From the NCBI GenBank assembly GCA_040216885.1, contig JAVJOG010000015.1:1-64000 (forward strand): 64,000 bases of DNA, read 5' to 3'. This DNA comes from Parvibaculum sp040216885. Its GTDB lineage: Bacteria; Pseudomonadota; Alphaproteobacteria; Parvibaculales; Parvibaculaceae. A program made the translations under genes and the position numbers. The notes beneath the pieces were generated by a model, which was not told where the DNA came from, made no database searches, and saw nothing but the letters and a program-made list of their open reading frames with translations. Shown piece after piece: positions 18,216-26,424 of this stretch (position 1 is the stretch's first letter; each line of letters opens with the position of its first letter).

Positions 18216-19562
18216 TCAGGCGGCATTATGCTCGATCGCGGAGACGATGTCGTTGACGACCGCTTTGACGAGGCCTTCATCGTCGCCCTCGCCCATGACG
18301 CGGATCAGAGGCTCGGTGCCCGACTTGCGGATGACAAGACGACCGGCTTTGCCGAGACGCGCTTCGCCCTCGCGGATCGCCTCTTCGACTTCCTTTTCGC
18401 GCAGCGGCTCGCCGCGCCGGAAACGTACATTCTTCAGAAGCTGCGGCAGCGGATCGAAAAGATGGCAGAGCTCGCTGACCGGCTTGTTGCCGCTCTTCAG
18501 CACCGCCAGAACCTGGAGCGCCGCGATGAGGCCGTCGCCGGTGGTGGAGAAATCCTTCAGCACGATATGGCCGGACTGTTCGCCGCCGACATTGTAACCA
18601 TGCTCGCGCATATATTCGACGACATAGCGGTCTCCGACCTGCGTGCGCACAAGACCGAGATCGAGCGAGGCCAGGAAACGTTCGAGCCCCAGATTGGACA
18701 TGACCGTGGCAACGACGCCCGGTGCCGACAACGTGCCCATTTCTTTCCAGTGGCGGGCGATCAGACCCATGATCTGGTCGCCATCGACAATCCTGCCGTT
18801 CTCATCGGCGACGATCAGCCGATCGGCATCGCCGTCAAGCGCGATACCGATATCGGCGCGGCGTTCGCGCACCGCGGCGCACATGCGCTCCGGCGCCGTC
18901 GAGCCGCAATCCTCGTTGATGTTGAAACCGTTGGGCTCTGTCCCGACCGGCACAACCTCGGCGCCCAGTTCCCAGAGCACATCGGGCGCCACCTTGTAGG
19001 CGGCGCCATTGGCGCAGTCGATAACGATACGCAAGCCTTCCAGCGTCTGCTGCTTGGGGAAAGTGTGTTTGACATGCTCGATGTAGCGCGCCTGCGCATC
19101 GTCGATGCGCTTGGTGCGGCCGAGATCGCGCGAGCCCGCCAGATTGTCGGCAAGGCCGTTGTCCATGTGGTGTTCGATCGCAAGCTCGACCTCGTCGGAA
19201 AGCTTGAAGCCGTCCGGTCCGAAAAGCTTGATTCCGTTGTCCTCGAAGGAATTATGCGAAGCCGAAATCATCACGCCGAGATCGGCGCGCAAGCTGCGCG
19301 TCAGCATCGCGACCGCCGGCGTCGGCAGCGGGCCGAACAGAAAGACGTCCATGCCCATCGAGGTAAAGCCGGCGGTGAGCGCCGGTTCGATCATGTAGCC
19401 CGACAGCCGCGTATCCTTGCCGATCACGACGCGATGGCGGTGATCGCCGCGCCGGAAAACGCGGCCCGCCGCCATGCCGATGCGCAGCGCGGTCTCCGCG
19501 GTCATGTGTCCGGAATTCGCCTTGCCGCGAATGCCGTCTGTACCGAAATATTTGCGCGACAT
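18216..19562 (-). CDS. glmM: Phosphoglucosamine mutase
   Basis: Interconverts glucosamine-6-P and glucosamine-1-P on the way to UDP-GlcNAc and cell-wall precursors. The 448-residue enzyme begins MSRKYFGTDGIRGKAN. It has the active-site phosphoserine loop ISASHNSFEDNGIKLF (about 100-115), the metal loop DGDADR, and the C-terminal phosphate-binding RKSGTEPLIRVM. Position after folP is the classic ftsH-folP-glmM order, but here ftsH is separated from folP by the P450 island. Confidence 0.97.
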   Translation of the reverse strand: MSRKYFGTDGIRGKANSGHMTAETALRIGMAAGRVFRRGDHRHRVVIGKDTRLSGYMIEPALTAGFTSMGMDVFLFGPLPTPAVAMLTRSLRADLGVMISASHNSFEDNGIKLFGPDGFKLSDEVELAIEHHMDNGLADNLAGSRDLGRTKRIDDAQARYIEHVKHTFPKQQTLEGLRIVIDCANGAAYKVAPDVLWELGAEVVPVGTEPNGFNINEDCGSTAPERMCAAVRERRADIGIALDGDADRLIVADENGRIVDGDQIMGLIARHWKEMGTLSAPGVVATVMSNLGLERFLASLDLGLVRTQVGDRYVVEYMREHGYNVGGEQSGHIVLKDFSTTGDGLIAALQVLAVLKSGNKPVSELCHLFDPLPQLLKNVRFRRGEPLREKEVEEAIREGEARLGKAGRLVIRKSGTEPLIRVMGEGDDEGLVKAVVNDIVSAIEHNAA

Positions 19563-19724
19563 AAGTCGAACGGTCCTTGCGCCTTGTCTCTTCAATTCCG
19601 GCCTGCCAGCGCCCCCCAATATCGGACCCCGACCTGCCCCCTCAATAGCTGCGATAAGCAGCATATGTGGCGGATATTAGAATTCTATGAGCCCATTGCA
19701 GTTAACGTTTTCTTGCCAAATCTT

Positions 19725-20534
19725 TCATTGGCGGGCTTTCAGGGCCGTGTAGACGGCAAGCGCATCGGCGAGCGGCCGCGGCTCGTGGGTGCGGATGTAG
19801 TCCGCCCCGCCGATTGCCGCAAGCAGCTCGGCCGCGAGGCTTGCCGCCCCCGCTTCCCCCGGCGCCCGGCCGGTGAGGGCGCGCAGGAAGGATTTCCGCG
19901 ACACCGAAACAAGCAGCGGCAATCCGAACCGGGACTTGATCTCATCGAGCCGCGCCAGCACCTCAAAGGAAGTCTCGGGCGTCGGCCCCAGGAAAAAGCC
20001 CATACCGGGATCGAGGACCAGGCGGTCCCGCGCAATCCCTGCCTTTTCGAGCCGCCCGATCCGCGCTTCGAAGAAGCGGCAGATATGTCCGACGATGTCC
20101 CCCTCCGGCGCGGCCCGGCGGTCGGCGTTGCCGCGCTCCTGAATCGAGTGCATCAGGATCAAACGCGCCTCGGAGGCCGCCAGCGCCGGGTAAAAATGCG
20201 GCGTATCGAAGCCGTGAATGTCGTTGAGGTACTGCGCGCCATGGGCAAGCGCATGGGCTTGCGTCTCCGGCCGGAAGCTGTCGACCGACACGGCGATGCC
20301 GTCGGCGGCGAGCGCTTCCAGCACCGGCCCGAGGCGGCGTATCTCCTCCTCCGGCGGAACCGGTGCGGCGTCGGGGTTGGAGGACGCCGGCCCGAGATCG
20401 ATCACATCCGCGCCTTCGGCGGCGAGCTTCCGCGCATGGGCGATGGCGGCGTCGGCCGCGAAATATTTTCCGCCGTCGGAGAATGAGTCCGGCGTGATGT
20501 TGACGATGCCGAGGATAAACGGGCGTTGGAACAT
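19725..20534 (-). CDS. folP: Dihydropteroate synthase
   Basis: Condenses p-aminobenzoate with 6-hydroxymethyl-dihydropterin pyrophosphate in folate synthesis; the sulfonamide target. The 269-residue TIM-barrel protein has the ILGIVNITPDSFSDGGKYF motif (loop 1 and 2), DLGPASSNPDA, the VSVDSFRPET strand, DPGMGF and the VSRKSFL pterin-binding segment. ATG 20534 was chosen; a GTG five codons upstream is possible. The 162-bp space before glmM holds no further gene. Just upstream on the other side lies the divergent-facing P450 island's tetR. Confidence 0.95.
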   Translation of the reverse strand: MFQRPFILGIVNITPDSFSDGGKYFAADAAIAHARKLAAEGADVIDLGPASSNPDAAPVPPEEEIRRLGPVLEALAADGIAVSVDSFRPETQAHALAHGAQYLNDIHGFDTPHFYPALAASEARLILMHSIQERGNADRRAAPEGDIVGHICRFFEARIGRLEKAGIARDRLVLDPGMGFFLGPTPETSFEVLARLDEIKSRFGLPLLVSVSRKSFLRALTGRAPGEAGAASLAAELLAAIGGADYIRTHEPRPLADALAVYTALKARQ

Positions 20535-20575
20535 GGCGGTTTCTAGCACGGTGGCGCCGTGGCGGCGAGCGTGGT

Positions 20576-21205
20576 TCAGTCCGGCGATTTGAGCAGCGTG
20601 TCAAAACCGACACCCATGGCGGCGCGGACAAGCTGTTCGATCACGGCATTGAACTCGCGGGGTTTTGCGCCGGAAAACTGCATGAGCGCCACCGTGTGCC
20701 CGCCGCCGAGATAGACACGCGCCGCCGCCTTCACATCAAGAGTGGCGGGAATGATCCCTTCCCGCTTGCCGCGCTCCAGCACCTTTTGCGCGATGCCATG
20801 CAAACGTTCGAGCACATCCACGTAACGCGGCCAGACATCCGCGCGCACGCCGGTGCTCCAGTCGAGCCAGACCTTGATCATGTCGGGCTTCTCCGTCGCA
20901 TCGCGTGCGAAGTTGACGGCAAGCGCTTCAAGCGCCTCGGCGACGGTTTTTGGACCGCCAAGCGACGACGAAACGATATGGAGGAGATAGATCTCCACCT
21001 CACCCAGAACGGCGGCAACGAGGTCTTCGCGTGTACGAAAATAAGAGTGGACGGCGGGCACCGATACGCCCGCCCGCTCCGCAACATGGGAATGCGTCGC
21101 CCGCGCGACACCATGCTCGGCGAAGGCCGCAAGCGCACATTCGAGAAGCTGGGCGCGGCGGGCCGATGGCGAAAGCCTCGTGCGGGCGGTTCTGGCGGCA
21201 GTCAC
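20576..21205 (-). CDS. TetR family transcriptional regulator of the P450 island
   Basis: The 209-residue repressor has a TetR HTH at about 15-60 (ALAAFAEHGVARATHSHVAERAGVSVPAVHSYFRTREDLV) and an all-helical ligand domain after it. The GTG at 21205 is preferred because an AAGGAG ribosome site lies upstream and the usual TetR length results; upstream in-frame starts would add a non-conserved tail. It is divergent from the first CYP153 gene. The shared 169-bp gap holds two ATTGA-N8-TCAAT palindromes, so it very likely regulates the P450 operons. The inducer is unknown; an alkyl or fatty compound would fit. Confidence 0.85.
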   Translation of the reverse strand: MTAARTARTRLSPSARRAQLLECALAAFAEHGVARATHSHVAERAGVSVPAVHSYFRTREDLVAAVLGEVEIYLLHIVSSSLGGPKTVAEALEALAVNFARDATEKPDMIKVWLDWSTGVRADVWPRYVDVLERLHGIAQKVLERGKREGIIPATLDVKAAARVYLGGGHTVALMQFSGAKPREFNAVIEQLVRAAMGVGFDTLLKSPD

Positions 21206-21302
21206 GGGGAGCGGTCTCCTTCGGGAATCGGCGGATTTCCGGGCCGAGTATAGACGGATCGGGCTGACACAATCCGACGGTGGACGGGGCATCTCAACCC
21301 AT

Positions 21303-21345
21303 ATTGACTCTTTGCTCAATTGCTATTGATATATTACTCAATAGC
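21303..21345. promoter_or_regulatory. Tandem palindromic operator ATTGA-N8-TCAAT (x2) between tetR and CYP153
   Basis: Seen: ATTGA-N8-TCAAT at 21303-21320 and again at 21325-21342, offset by 22 bp (two helical turns). The second extends to an 8-bp arm, GCTATTGA-TATATTAC-TCAATAGC (21322-21345). The region is strikingly AT-rich for this genome and overlaps a possible minus-35 (TTGACT, 21304-21309). The ATG of the P450 gene is 30 bp downstream. Two TetR dimers on adjacent faces would block transcription; binding is inference. Confidence 0.7.
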
Positions 21346-21374
21346 GAGAATGAGGCCATCTGGGAGGAACCGCC

Positions 21375-22640
21375 ATGACCGCACTTGTATCCGCGACCGC
21401 CGCTGCCACGGAGGCCGACAGCCTCCCCCTCGACCGGATCGACGTGAGCCGGGCCGAGCTTTTCGAGCGCAACGTCGAAGGCAACTACTTCGCCCGCTTG
21501 CGGCGCGAGGATCCGGTGCATTACTGCGCCGAAAGTGCCTATGGGCCCTATTGGTCGATCACGAAGTACAAGGACATCATGGCGGTCGACACGAACCACC
21601 AGGCGTTCTCCTCGGAAGCAGGGCTTGGCGGCATCATCATCGAAGACGGCATTCAGAAAAGCAGCGCCGAAGGCGCGATCGATCTGCCGAACTTCATTGC
21701 CATGGATCCGCCGAAGCACGACGAACAGCGAAAGGCCGTGAGCCCCATTGTCGCGCCTTCCAATCTCGCCAAGCTCGAAGGCACGATCCGCGAACGCGTC
21801 GGCCGCGTCCTCGACGGCCTGCCTGTCGGCGAAACCTTCGACTGGGTCAACACGGTATCGATCGAGCTGACAACGCAGATGCTGGCAACGCTTTTCGACT
21901 TCCCGTTCGAGGATCGCCGCAAGCTCACCCGCTGGTCCGATGTCACCACCGCCGAGCCGGGCAGCGGCATCGTCGATAGCTGGGAACAGCGCACAAGCGA
22001 GATCATGGAATGCGCAGAATGCTTTCAGGGGCTCTGGAACGAGCGTCTCAAAAATCCGGGCATGGATCTTGTTTCCATGCTGGCGCACTCGCCCGCCACC
22101 CACGACATGACTCCCCAGAATTATCTGGGCAACGTGCTTCTGCTGATCGTCGGCGGTAACGACACCACGCGAAATTCAATGACCGGCGGCGTACTTGCCT
22201 TGCACGAAAATCCCGCGGAGTTTGAGAAACTGAAAGCCAACCCTCGCCTGATCGACAGCATGGTGCCGGAAATCATCCGCTGGCAGACACCGCTTGCGCA
22301 TATGCGCCGCACGGCGCTGACCGATACCGTTGTCGGCGGCAAGACCATCCGAAAAGGTGACAAGGTGGTGATGTGGTACGTCTCCGGCAATCGCGATGAG
22401 GACGCGATTGCCCGGCCGGATGACTTCATCATCGACCGCGAGCGTCCGCGCCAGCACCTCTCCTTCGGCTTTGGTGTTCACCGCTGCGTCGGCAACAGGC
22501 TGGCGGAGATGCAGCTGAAGATTCTCTGGGAGGAAATCCTGAAACGCTTCAGCCGTATCGAGGTCATGGCCGAACCCACGCGCGTTCGTTCCAATTTCGT
22601 GCGCGGCTATGCTCAAATGCCCGTGCGGTTGCACGCCTGA
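21375..22640 (+). CDS. Cytochrome P450, CYP153 type (alkane terminal hydroxylase), copy 1
   Basis: Soluble class I P450 of the CYP153 family, which hydroxylates the terminal carbon of medium-chain alkanes and related compounds. The 421-residue protein contains the I-helix oxygen-activation motif GGNDTT (260-265), the K-helix ExxR pair Glu299-Arg302, the family-typical PLAHMRRTA after it, and the heme loop FGFGVHRCVG with the proximal Cys371. GGGAGGAA precedes the ATG. It is co-transcribed with a ferredoxin 14 bp downstream. It resembles the second P450 gene closely along its whole length, indicating duplication. Substrate range is inferred from the family, not proven. Confidence 0.92.
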   Translation: MTALVSATAAATEADSLPLDRIDVSRAELFERNVEGNYFARLRREDPVHYCAESAYGPYWSITKYKDIMAVDTNHQAFSSEAGLGGIIIEDGIQKSSAEGAIDLPNFIAMDPPKHDEQRKAVSPIVAPSNLAKLEGTIRERVGRVLDGLPVGETFDWVNTVSIELTTQMLATLFDFPFEDRRKLTRWSDVTTAEPGSGIVDSWEQRTSEIMECAECFQGLWNERLKNPGMDLVSMLAHSPATHDMTPQNYLGNVLLLIVGGNDTTRNSMTGGVLALHENPAEFEKLKANPRLIDSMVPEIIRWQTPLAHMRRTALTDTVVGGKTIRKGDKVVMWYVSGNRDEDAIARPDDFIIDRERPRQHLSFGFGVHRCVGNRLAEMQLKILWEEILKRFSRIEVMAEPTRVRSNFVRGYAQMPVRLHA

Positions 22641-22654
22641 GACAGAGGACTGGT

Positions 22655-22978
22655 ATGACCCTGATTAAATACATCGACGCAAACGGAACCGAATATGCGG
22701 TGGAAGCCGCTCCCGGTATCTCCGTCATGGAAGCCGCAGTAAAGAACGGCGTTCCCGGCATTGACGGCGATTGCGGCGGCGCCGCCGCATGCGCGACCTG
22801 CCACGTCTATGTCGATCCTGAATGGATCGGCACGACAGGACCGGCGGCAGAAGGACTGGAGCAGAGCATGCTGGAATTTGCCGAAGACGTGACCGACCAA
22901 AGCCGCCTCGCCTGCCAGATTATCGTCGCCGACAACCTCGACGGACTGGTTCTGAAGCTGCCGGAGAAGCAGCACTGA
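22655..22978 (+). CDS. 2Fe-2S ferredoxin, adrenodoxin/putidaredoxin type, P450 partner 1
   Basis: Electron carrier expected to feed the P450 encoded immediately upstream. The 107-residue protein binds a 2Fe-2S cluster through Cys40-X5-Cys46-X2-Cys49 and Cys87, and contains the GIDGDCGGAAACATCHVYVD loop characteristic of P450-type ferredoxins. The gene is 14 bp after the P450 and is followed by a strong terminator at 23004, closing a two-gene module. No ferredoxin reductase is encoded in the window, so the reductase must be elsewhere. Confidence 0.93.
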   Translation: MTLIKYIDANGTEYAVEAAPGISVMEAAVKNGVPGIDGDCGGAAACATCHVYVDPEWIGTTGPAAEGLEQSMLEFAEDVTDQSRLACQIIVADNLDGLVLKLPEKQH

Positions 22979-23003
22979 CGGCATCGGGAGACGCCGGACA
23001 GGG

Positions 23004-23036
23004 AAAGGGAGGCTCGATGGAGCCTCCCTTTTTATT
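23004..23036 (+). terminator. Intrinsic terminator of the first P450-ferredoxin module
   Basis: A perfect 12-bp stem, AAAGGGAGGCTC / GAGCCTCCCTTT, with loop GATG, then TTATTT. The stem core AAAGGGAGGC/GCCTCCCTTT recurs in the two other terminators of this island. Confidence 0.92.
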
Positions 23037-23171
23037 TCGGCGCTACGCAATTTGACCGCGGAAGCCCGGAAAAATGCGTTGCGTGGCTACGAACCCCGTA
23101 CTGACATCATGCCCCCGGAGCGGCGCTAATGGGTACAACAAAGGCGATGAAAAAATCCGTGGGAGAGAGAA

Positions 23172-24428
23172 ATGAGCACAGCAACGCTTGAAGTAAGCCC
23201 CGCCCGGTCCGTTCCCCTCGACAAGATCGATGTGAGCAACCCGGACCTCTTCGTAAACGATACGGTGGGCGAGTATTTCGCGAGGCTACGCAAGGAAGAC
23301 CCCGTGCATTATTGCGCAGAAAGCGCTTACGGCTCTTATTGGTCGATCACCAAATACAAGGACATCATGACGGTGGACACGAACCACCAGGTGTTCTCAT
23401 CGGAAGCGGGCGTCGGCGGCATCATCATCGACGACAGTAGCGTGCGCAGCGAAGGCCTGTCTCTGCGCAGCTTCATCACCATGGACCCGCCGGACCACGA
23501 CGCCCAGCGCAAGACGGTCAGCCCCATCGTCGCGCCAAGCAATCTCATGGTGCTGGAAAAGACCATCCGCGAGCGGATGCAGAATATTCTCGACCGTCTG
23601 CCGGTCGGTGAGGAATTCGACTGGGTGGACAATGTCTCCATCGAACTGACGACGCAGATGCTGGCGACGCTGTTTGACTTCCCCTTCGAGGAACGCCGCA
23701 AGCTCACACGCTGGTCCGACGTGACGACGGCGGAACCGGGCAGCGGCATCATCGACAGTTGGGAACAGCGGGCGAAAGAGCTGCAGGAATGCGCCGCAAG
23801 CTTCATGACCTTGTGGAACGAGCGAGTGAACTCAAAGGAGCCGGGCAACGATCTGATCTCGATGCTTGCCCATTCGCCCGCAACGCGGAACATGCCGCCG
23901 GAGGAATTCCTGGGCAACATTCTGCTGCTGATCGTGGGCGGCAACGACACCACGCGCAACTCGATGACGGGCAGCGTGCTGGCGCTCAACCGCTTCCCGG
24001 AGGAATTCGAAAAGCTGAAGGCCAATCACGCTTTGGTCGAGACCATGGTGCCGGAAGTGATCCGCTGGCAGACGCCACTCGCCCACATGCGCCGCACGGC
24101 GCTGCAAGACCATGAGGTCGGCGGCAAGACGATCAAAAAGGGTGACAAGGTGGTGATGTGGTACCTGTCGGGCAATCGCGACGAAGACGCGATCGAGCGG
24201 CCGGAAGAACTCATCATCGACCGCGCCCGTCCGCGCCAGCATCTCTCCTTCGGGTTCGGCGTCCATCGCTGCGTCGGCAACCGGCTGGCGGAAATGCAGC
24301 TGAAGATTCTGTGGGAAGAGGTGTTGAAGCGTTTCTCGCGCATCGAAGTGATGGACGAACCGGTGCGTGTGCGCTCCAATTTCGTGCGCGGCTATGCCTC
24401 ACTGCCGGTGATGCTGCACGCATACTGA
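23172..24428 (+). CDS. Cytochrome P450, CYP153 type, copy 2
   Basis: 418-residue paralogue of the upstream P450, nearly co-linear with it. It shares the GGNDTT I-helix motif (256-261), Glu295-Arg298 of ExxR, PLAHMRRTA and the heme Cys367 in FGFGVHRCVG. Differences concentrate in the N-terminus and in the loop near residues 86-100 (VRSEGLSLRS here), the region after the B-helix that often shapes the substrate pocket, so the two may favour different chain lengths. A GGGAGAGAGA ribosome site precedes the ATG. No TetR-type palindrome was found in its own 135-bp upstream gap, so it may have a separate promoter or depend on readthrough. Confidence 0.92.
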   Translation: MSTATLEVSPARSVPLDKIDVSNPDLFVNDTVGEYFARLRKEDPVHYCAESAYGSYWSITKYKDIMTVDTNHQVFSSEAGVGGIIIDDSSVRSEGLSLRSFITMDPPDHDAQRKTVSPIVAPSNLMVLEKTIRERMQNILDRLPVGEEFDWVDNVSIELTTQMLATLFDFPFEERRKLTRWSDVTTAEPGSGIIDSWEQRAKELQECAASFMTLWNERVNSKEPGNDLISMLAHSPATRNMPPEEFLGNILLLIVGGNDTTRNSMTGSVLALNRFPEEFEKLKANHALVETMVPEVIRWQTPLAHMRRTALQDHEVGGKTIKKGDKVVMWYLSGNRDEDAIERPEELIIDRARPRQHLSFGFGVHRCVGNRLAEMQLKILWEEVLKRFSRIEVMDEPVRVRSNFVRGYASLPVMLHAY

Positions 24429-24443
24429 GGAGGAACGAGAGAA

Positions 24444-24767
24444 ATGACGAAGGTCAACTACATCGAGGCAAGCGGCAGGGCTCATACGGTCGAAGCCGAA
24501 AACGGCATCTCGGCGATGGAAGCCGCGGTGAAGAACGGTGTGCCCGGCATCGACGGCGATTGCGGCGGCGCGGCCGCTTGCGCCACGTGCCACATCTATG
24601 TCGATCCGGAATGGCTCGCGAAAACAGGTCCGGCGGCGGACGGCCTTGAAAAGAGCATGCTCGAATTCGCCGAGGACGTGAACGAGCGGAGCCGCCTCGC
24701 CTGCCAGATCACACTGAACGACGCGCTCGATGGACTGGTGCTGCGCCTGCCCGACCGGCAACACTGA
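24444..24767 (+). CDS. 2Fe-2S ferredoxin, P450 partner 2
   Basis: Second adrenodoxin-type ferredoxin, 107 residues, with cluster ligands at Cys40, Cys46, Cys49 and Cys87 in the same positions as the first. It begins 15 bp after the second P450, after a GAGGAACGAGAGA ribosome site. The P450-plus-ferredoxin order and spacing copy the first module, so the whole two-gene unit was duplicated. It ends at a terminator shared with aqpZ on the opposite strand. Confidence 0.93.
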   Translation: MTKVNYIEASGRAHTVEAENGISAMEAAVKNGVPGIDGDCGGAAACATCHIYVDPEWLAKTGPAADGLEKSMLEFAEDVNERSRLACQITLNDALDGLVLRLPDRQH

Positions 24768-24790
24768 CGGGCGCGAATACCGCAATGAAA

Positions 24791-24816
24791 AAAGGGAGGC
24801 CTCACGGCCTCCCTTT
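24791..24816. terminator. Bidirectional terminator between ferredoxin 2 and aqpZ
   Basis: Perfect 11-bp stem AAAGGGAGGCC / GGCCTCCCTTT with loop TCAC. On the minus strand it is followed by T6, making a strong stop for aqpZ; on the plus strand the T-run is short. Confidence 0.9.
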
Positions 24817-24836
24817 CCATTTCGAGGCGAGAGCTC

Positions 24837-25535
24837 CTAGTCCGCTTTGCCAAGCCATTTATAAACGAGGCCGGCGAGGATCGCGCCCGCGATGGGCGCT
24901 GCCCAGAAAAGCCAGAGCTGGTCGATCGCGACGCCGCCCTCGAAAATCGCCGGGCCTGTGCTGCGCGCCGGATTAACCGATGTGTTGGTCACCGGAATGC
25001 TGATGAGATGGATCAGTGCCAGCGAAAGACCGATCGAAATGCCCGCAAAGCCCGCCGGCGCGCGTTTGTCGGTTGCCCCCAGAATGACGATCAGGAAACC
25101 GAAAGTCAGAACGACCTCGATGATGGCGGCCGATTGCAGATTGTAGCCGCCCGGCGATTTCTCGGCATAGCCATTGGCCGCGAGACCATTGACCCCGATG
25201 TCGTATCCGGCCTTGCCCGAAGCGATGAGATAGAGAAGAGCCGCCGCCGCAATCGCGCCGAGCACCTGAACGACAATGTAGGGCAGGAGATCCTTGGCAT
25301 CGAAACGGCCACCGATATAGAGACCGATACTGACGGCCGGGTTGAGATGACAGCCGGAAATGTGACCGATGGCATAGGCCATGGTGAGAACCGTAAGGCC
25401 GAAGGCAAGGGACACGCCGACGAGCCCGATCCCGACTTCCGGAAAAGCAGCCGCCAATACAGCGCTGCCGCAACCACCGAAGACAAGCCAGAAAGTGCCG
25501 ATGAATTCGGCCGTGAGACGCTTTGTCAGTGCCAC
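24837..25535 (-). CDS. aqpZ: Aquaporin Z
   Basis: Inner-membrane water channel with six membrane helices and two half helices. In the 232-residue protein the N-terminal TAEFIGTFWLVFGGCGSAVLAA segment closely matches E. coli AqpZ. The two NPA boxes are HLNPAVS and VNPARS. The IHLISIPVTNTSVNPARS stretch carries the selectivity-filter His, Thr and Arg of water-selective channels rather than the glycerol set. GTG at 25535 was chosen because of the GAGGGGGA ribosome site and because it gives the E. coli length; upstream in-frame starts lack such a site. It is probably carried in with the P450 island. Confidence 0.93.
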   Translation of the reverse strand: MALTKRLTAEFIGTFWLVFGGCGSAVLAAAFPEVGIGLVGVSLAFGLTVLTMAYAIGHISGCHLNPAVSIGLYIGGRFDAKDLLPYIVVQVLGAIAAAALLYLIASGKAGYDIGVNGLAANGYAEKSPGGYNLQSAAIIEVVLTFGFLIVILGATDKRAPAGFAGISIGLSLALIHLISIPVTNTSVNPARSTGPAIFEGGVAIDQLWLFWAAPIAGAILAGLVYKWLGKAD

Positions 25536-25654
25536 GAGTTCCCCCTCAATTTGAACCGCTGTCGCGCTTGCGGCAGACAAGAATAAGCGGGGGACGGATC
25601 AATCGTCTATCGGAAAAACAAAGGGCAACGCCACCAGGTACGCTCGACAAACAG

Positions 25655-25679
25655 AAAAGGGAGGCCAAAGCCTCCCTTT
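25655..25679. terminator. Terminator after the ftsH 3' end
   Basis: Perfect 10-bp stem AAAGGGAGGC / GCCTCCCTTT with loop CAAA, about 50 bases after the ftsH stop on the minus strand and followed there by T4. It uses the same stem sequence as the two P450-module terminators. Confidence 0.85.
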
Positions 25680-25728
25680 CCGATATCAATTCAACGTCCG
25701 GCAACCCGGTTCAGGTGCCTTGCGGAGC

Positions 25729-26424
25729 TTATGTTCCCTGCGGGGCAGGCGGTGCGCCGATGGGGCCCGTGGTCGGCACGGAGGAAACCGGACCGACATC
25801 GACCTTCTCGGGCTCGCCGCGCTCGCGCACCGGCAACTCGCCTTTGAGCAAGCCCGAAATTTCGTCGCCCGACAGGGTTTCGAATTCGAGCAGGCCCTTG
25901 GCGATCGTATGCAGATCGTCGATGCGTTCGGTGAGAACTTTCTTCGCCGTTGCATAGCCTTCTTCGACAATGCGGCGCACTTCGGCGTCGATCTGGCGCT
26001 GCGTTTCCTCGGACATGTTCTGGTGGCGCGCCACCGAGTGACCGAGGAACACTTCTTCCTCATTGTCCTGATAGGCGAGCGGCCCGAGCTTGTCGCTCAT
26101 GCCCCAGCGCGTGACCATGGCCTTCGCCATCTTGGTCGCCATCGAAATATCGGACGAGGCGCCCGACGTCACCTTGTCGTGACCGAAGATCAGTTCCTCG
26201 GCGATACGTCCGCCCATGGCAACCGCAAGATCGGCCTTGAGCTTGGCGCGCGTCACCGAAAGCTGGTCGCGTTCCGGCAGGCGCATTACCATGCCGAGCG
26301 CGCGGCCGCGCGGAATGATCGTCGCCTTGTGGATCGGATCGGATTCCGGCATATGGAGCGCCACCAGCGCATGGCCGCCTTCGTGGTAGGCCGTGAGTTT
26401 CTTTTCCTCCTCGGTCATCACCAT
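25729..26424 (-). CDS. ftsH: FtsH protease domain, downstream half of frameshifted ftsH
   Basis: C-terminal part of the membrane-anchored AAA+ zinc metalloprotease FtsH, 231 codons. It contains the zinc-site HEGGH (His14 and His18 of this reading frame), the following VTSGASSDISMAT segment with the third zinc ligand, and the variable tail. It is in a different frame from the AAA+ part upstream. The upstream stop TGA overlaps an ATG here (TGATG, 26416-26420), so reinitiation could make it separately, but without its AAA+ ring it should not degrade substrates. An ATG at 26424 or 26418 could serve as start. Confidence 0.8.
   Translation of the reverse strand: MVMTEEEKKLTAYHEGGHALVALHMPESDPIHKATIIPRGRALGMVMRLPERDQLSVTRAKLKADLAVAMGGRIAEELIFGHDKVTSGASSDISMATKMAKAMVTRWGMSDKLGPLAYQDNEEEVFLGHSVARHQNMSEETQRQIDAEVRRIVEEGYATAKKVLTERIDDLHTIAKGLLEFETLSGDEISGLLKGELPVRERGEPEKVDVGPVSSVPTTGPIGAPPAPQGT

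Noticed and set aside
18177..20486. Plus-strand open frame of about 769 codons opposite glmM and folP
   Set aside because: It covers two well-supported minus-strand genes, shows no motifs, and has shadow-type composition.
20576..21319. Longer TetR start at 21319 or 21292
   Set aside because: It would run through the operator-like palindromes; the GTG at 21205 has a ribosome site and gives the normal TetR length.
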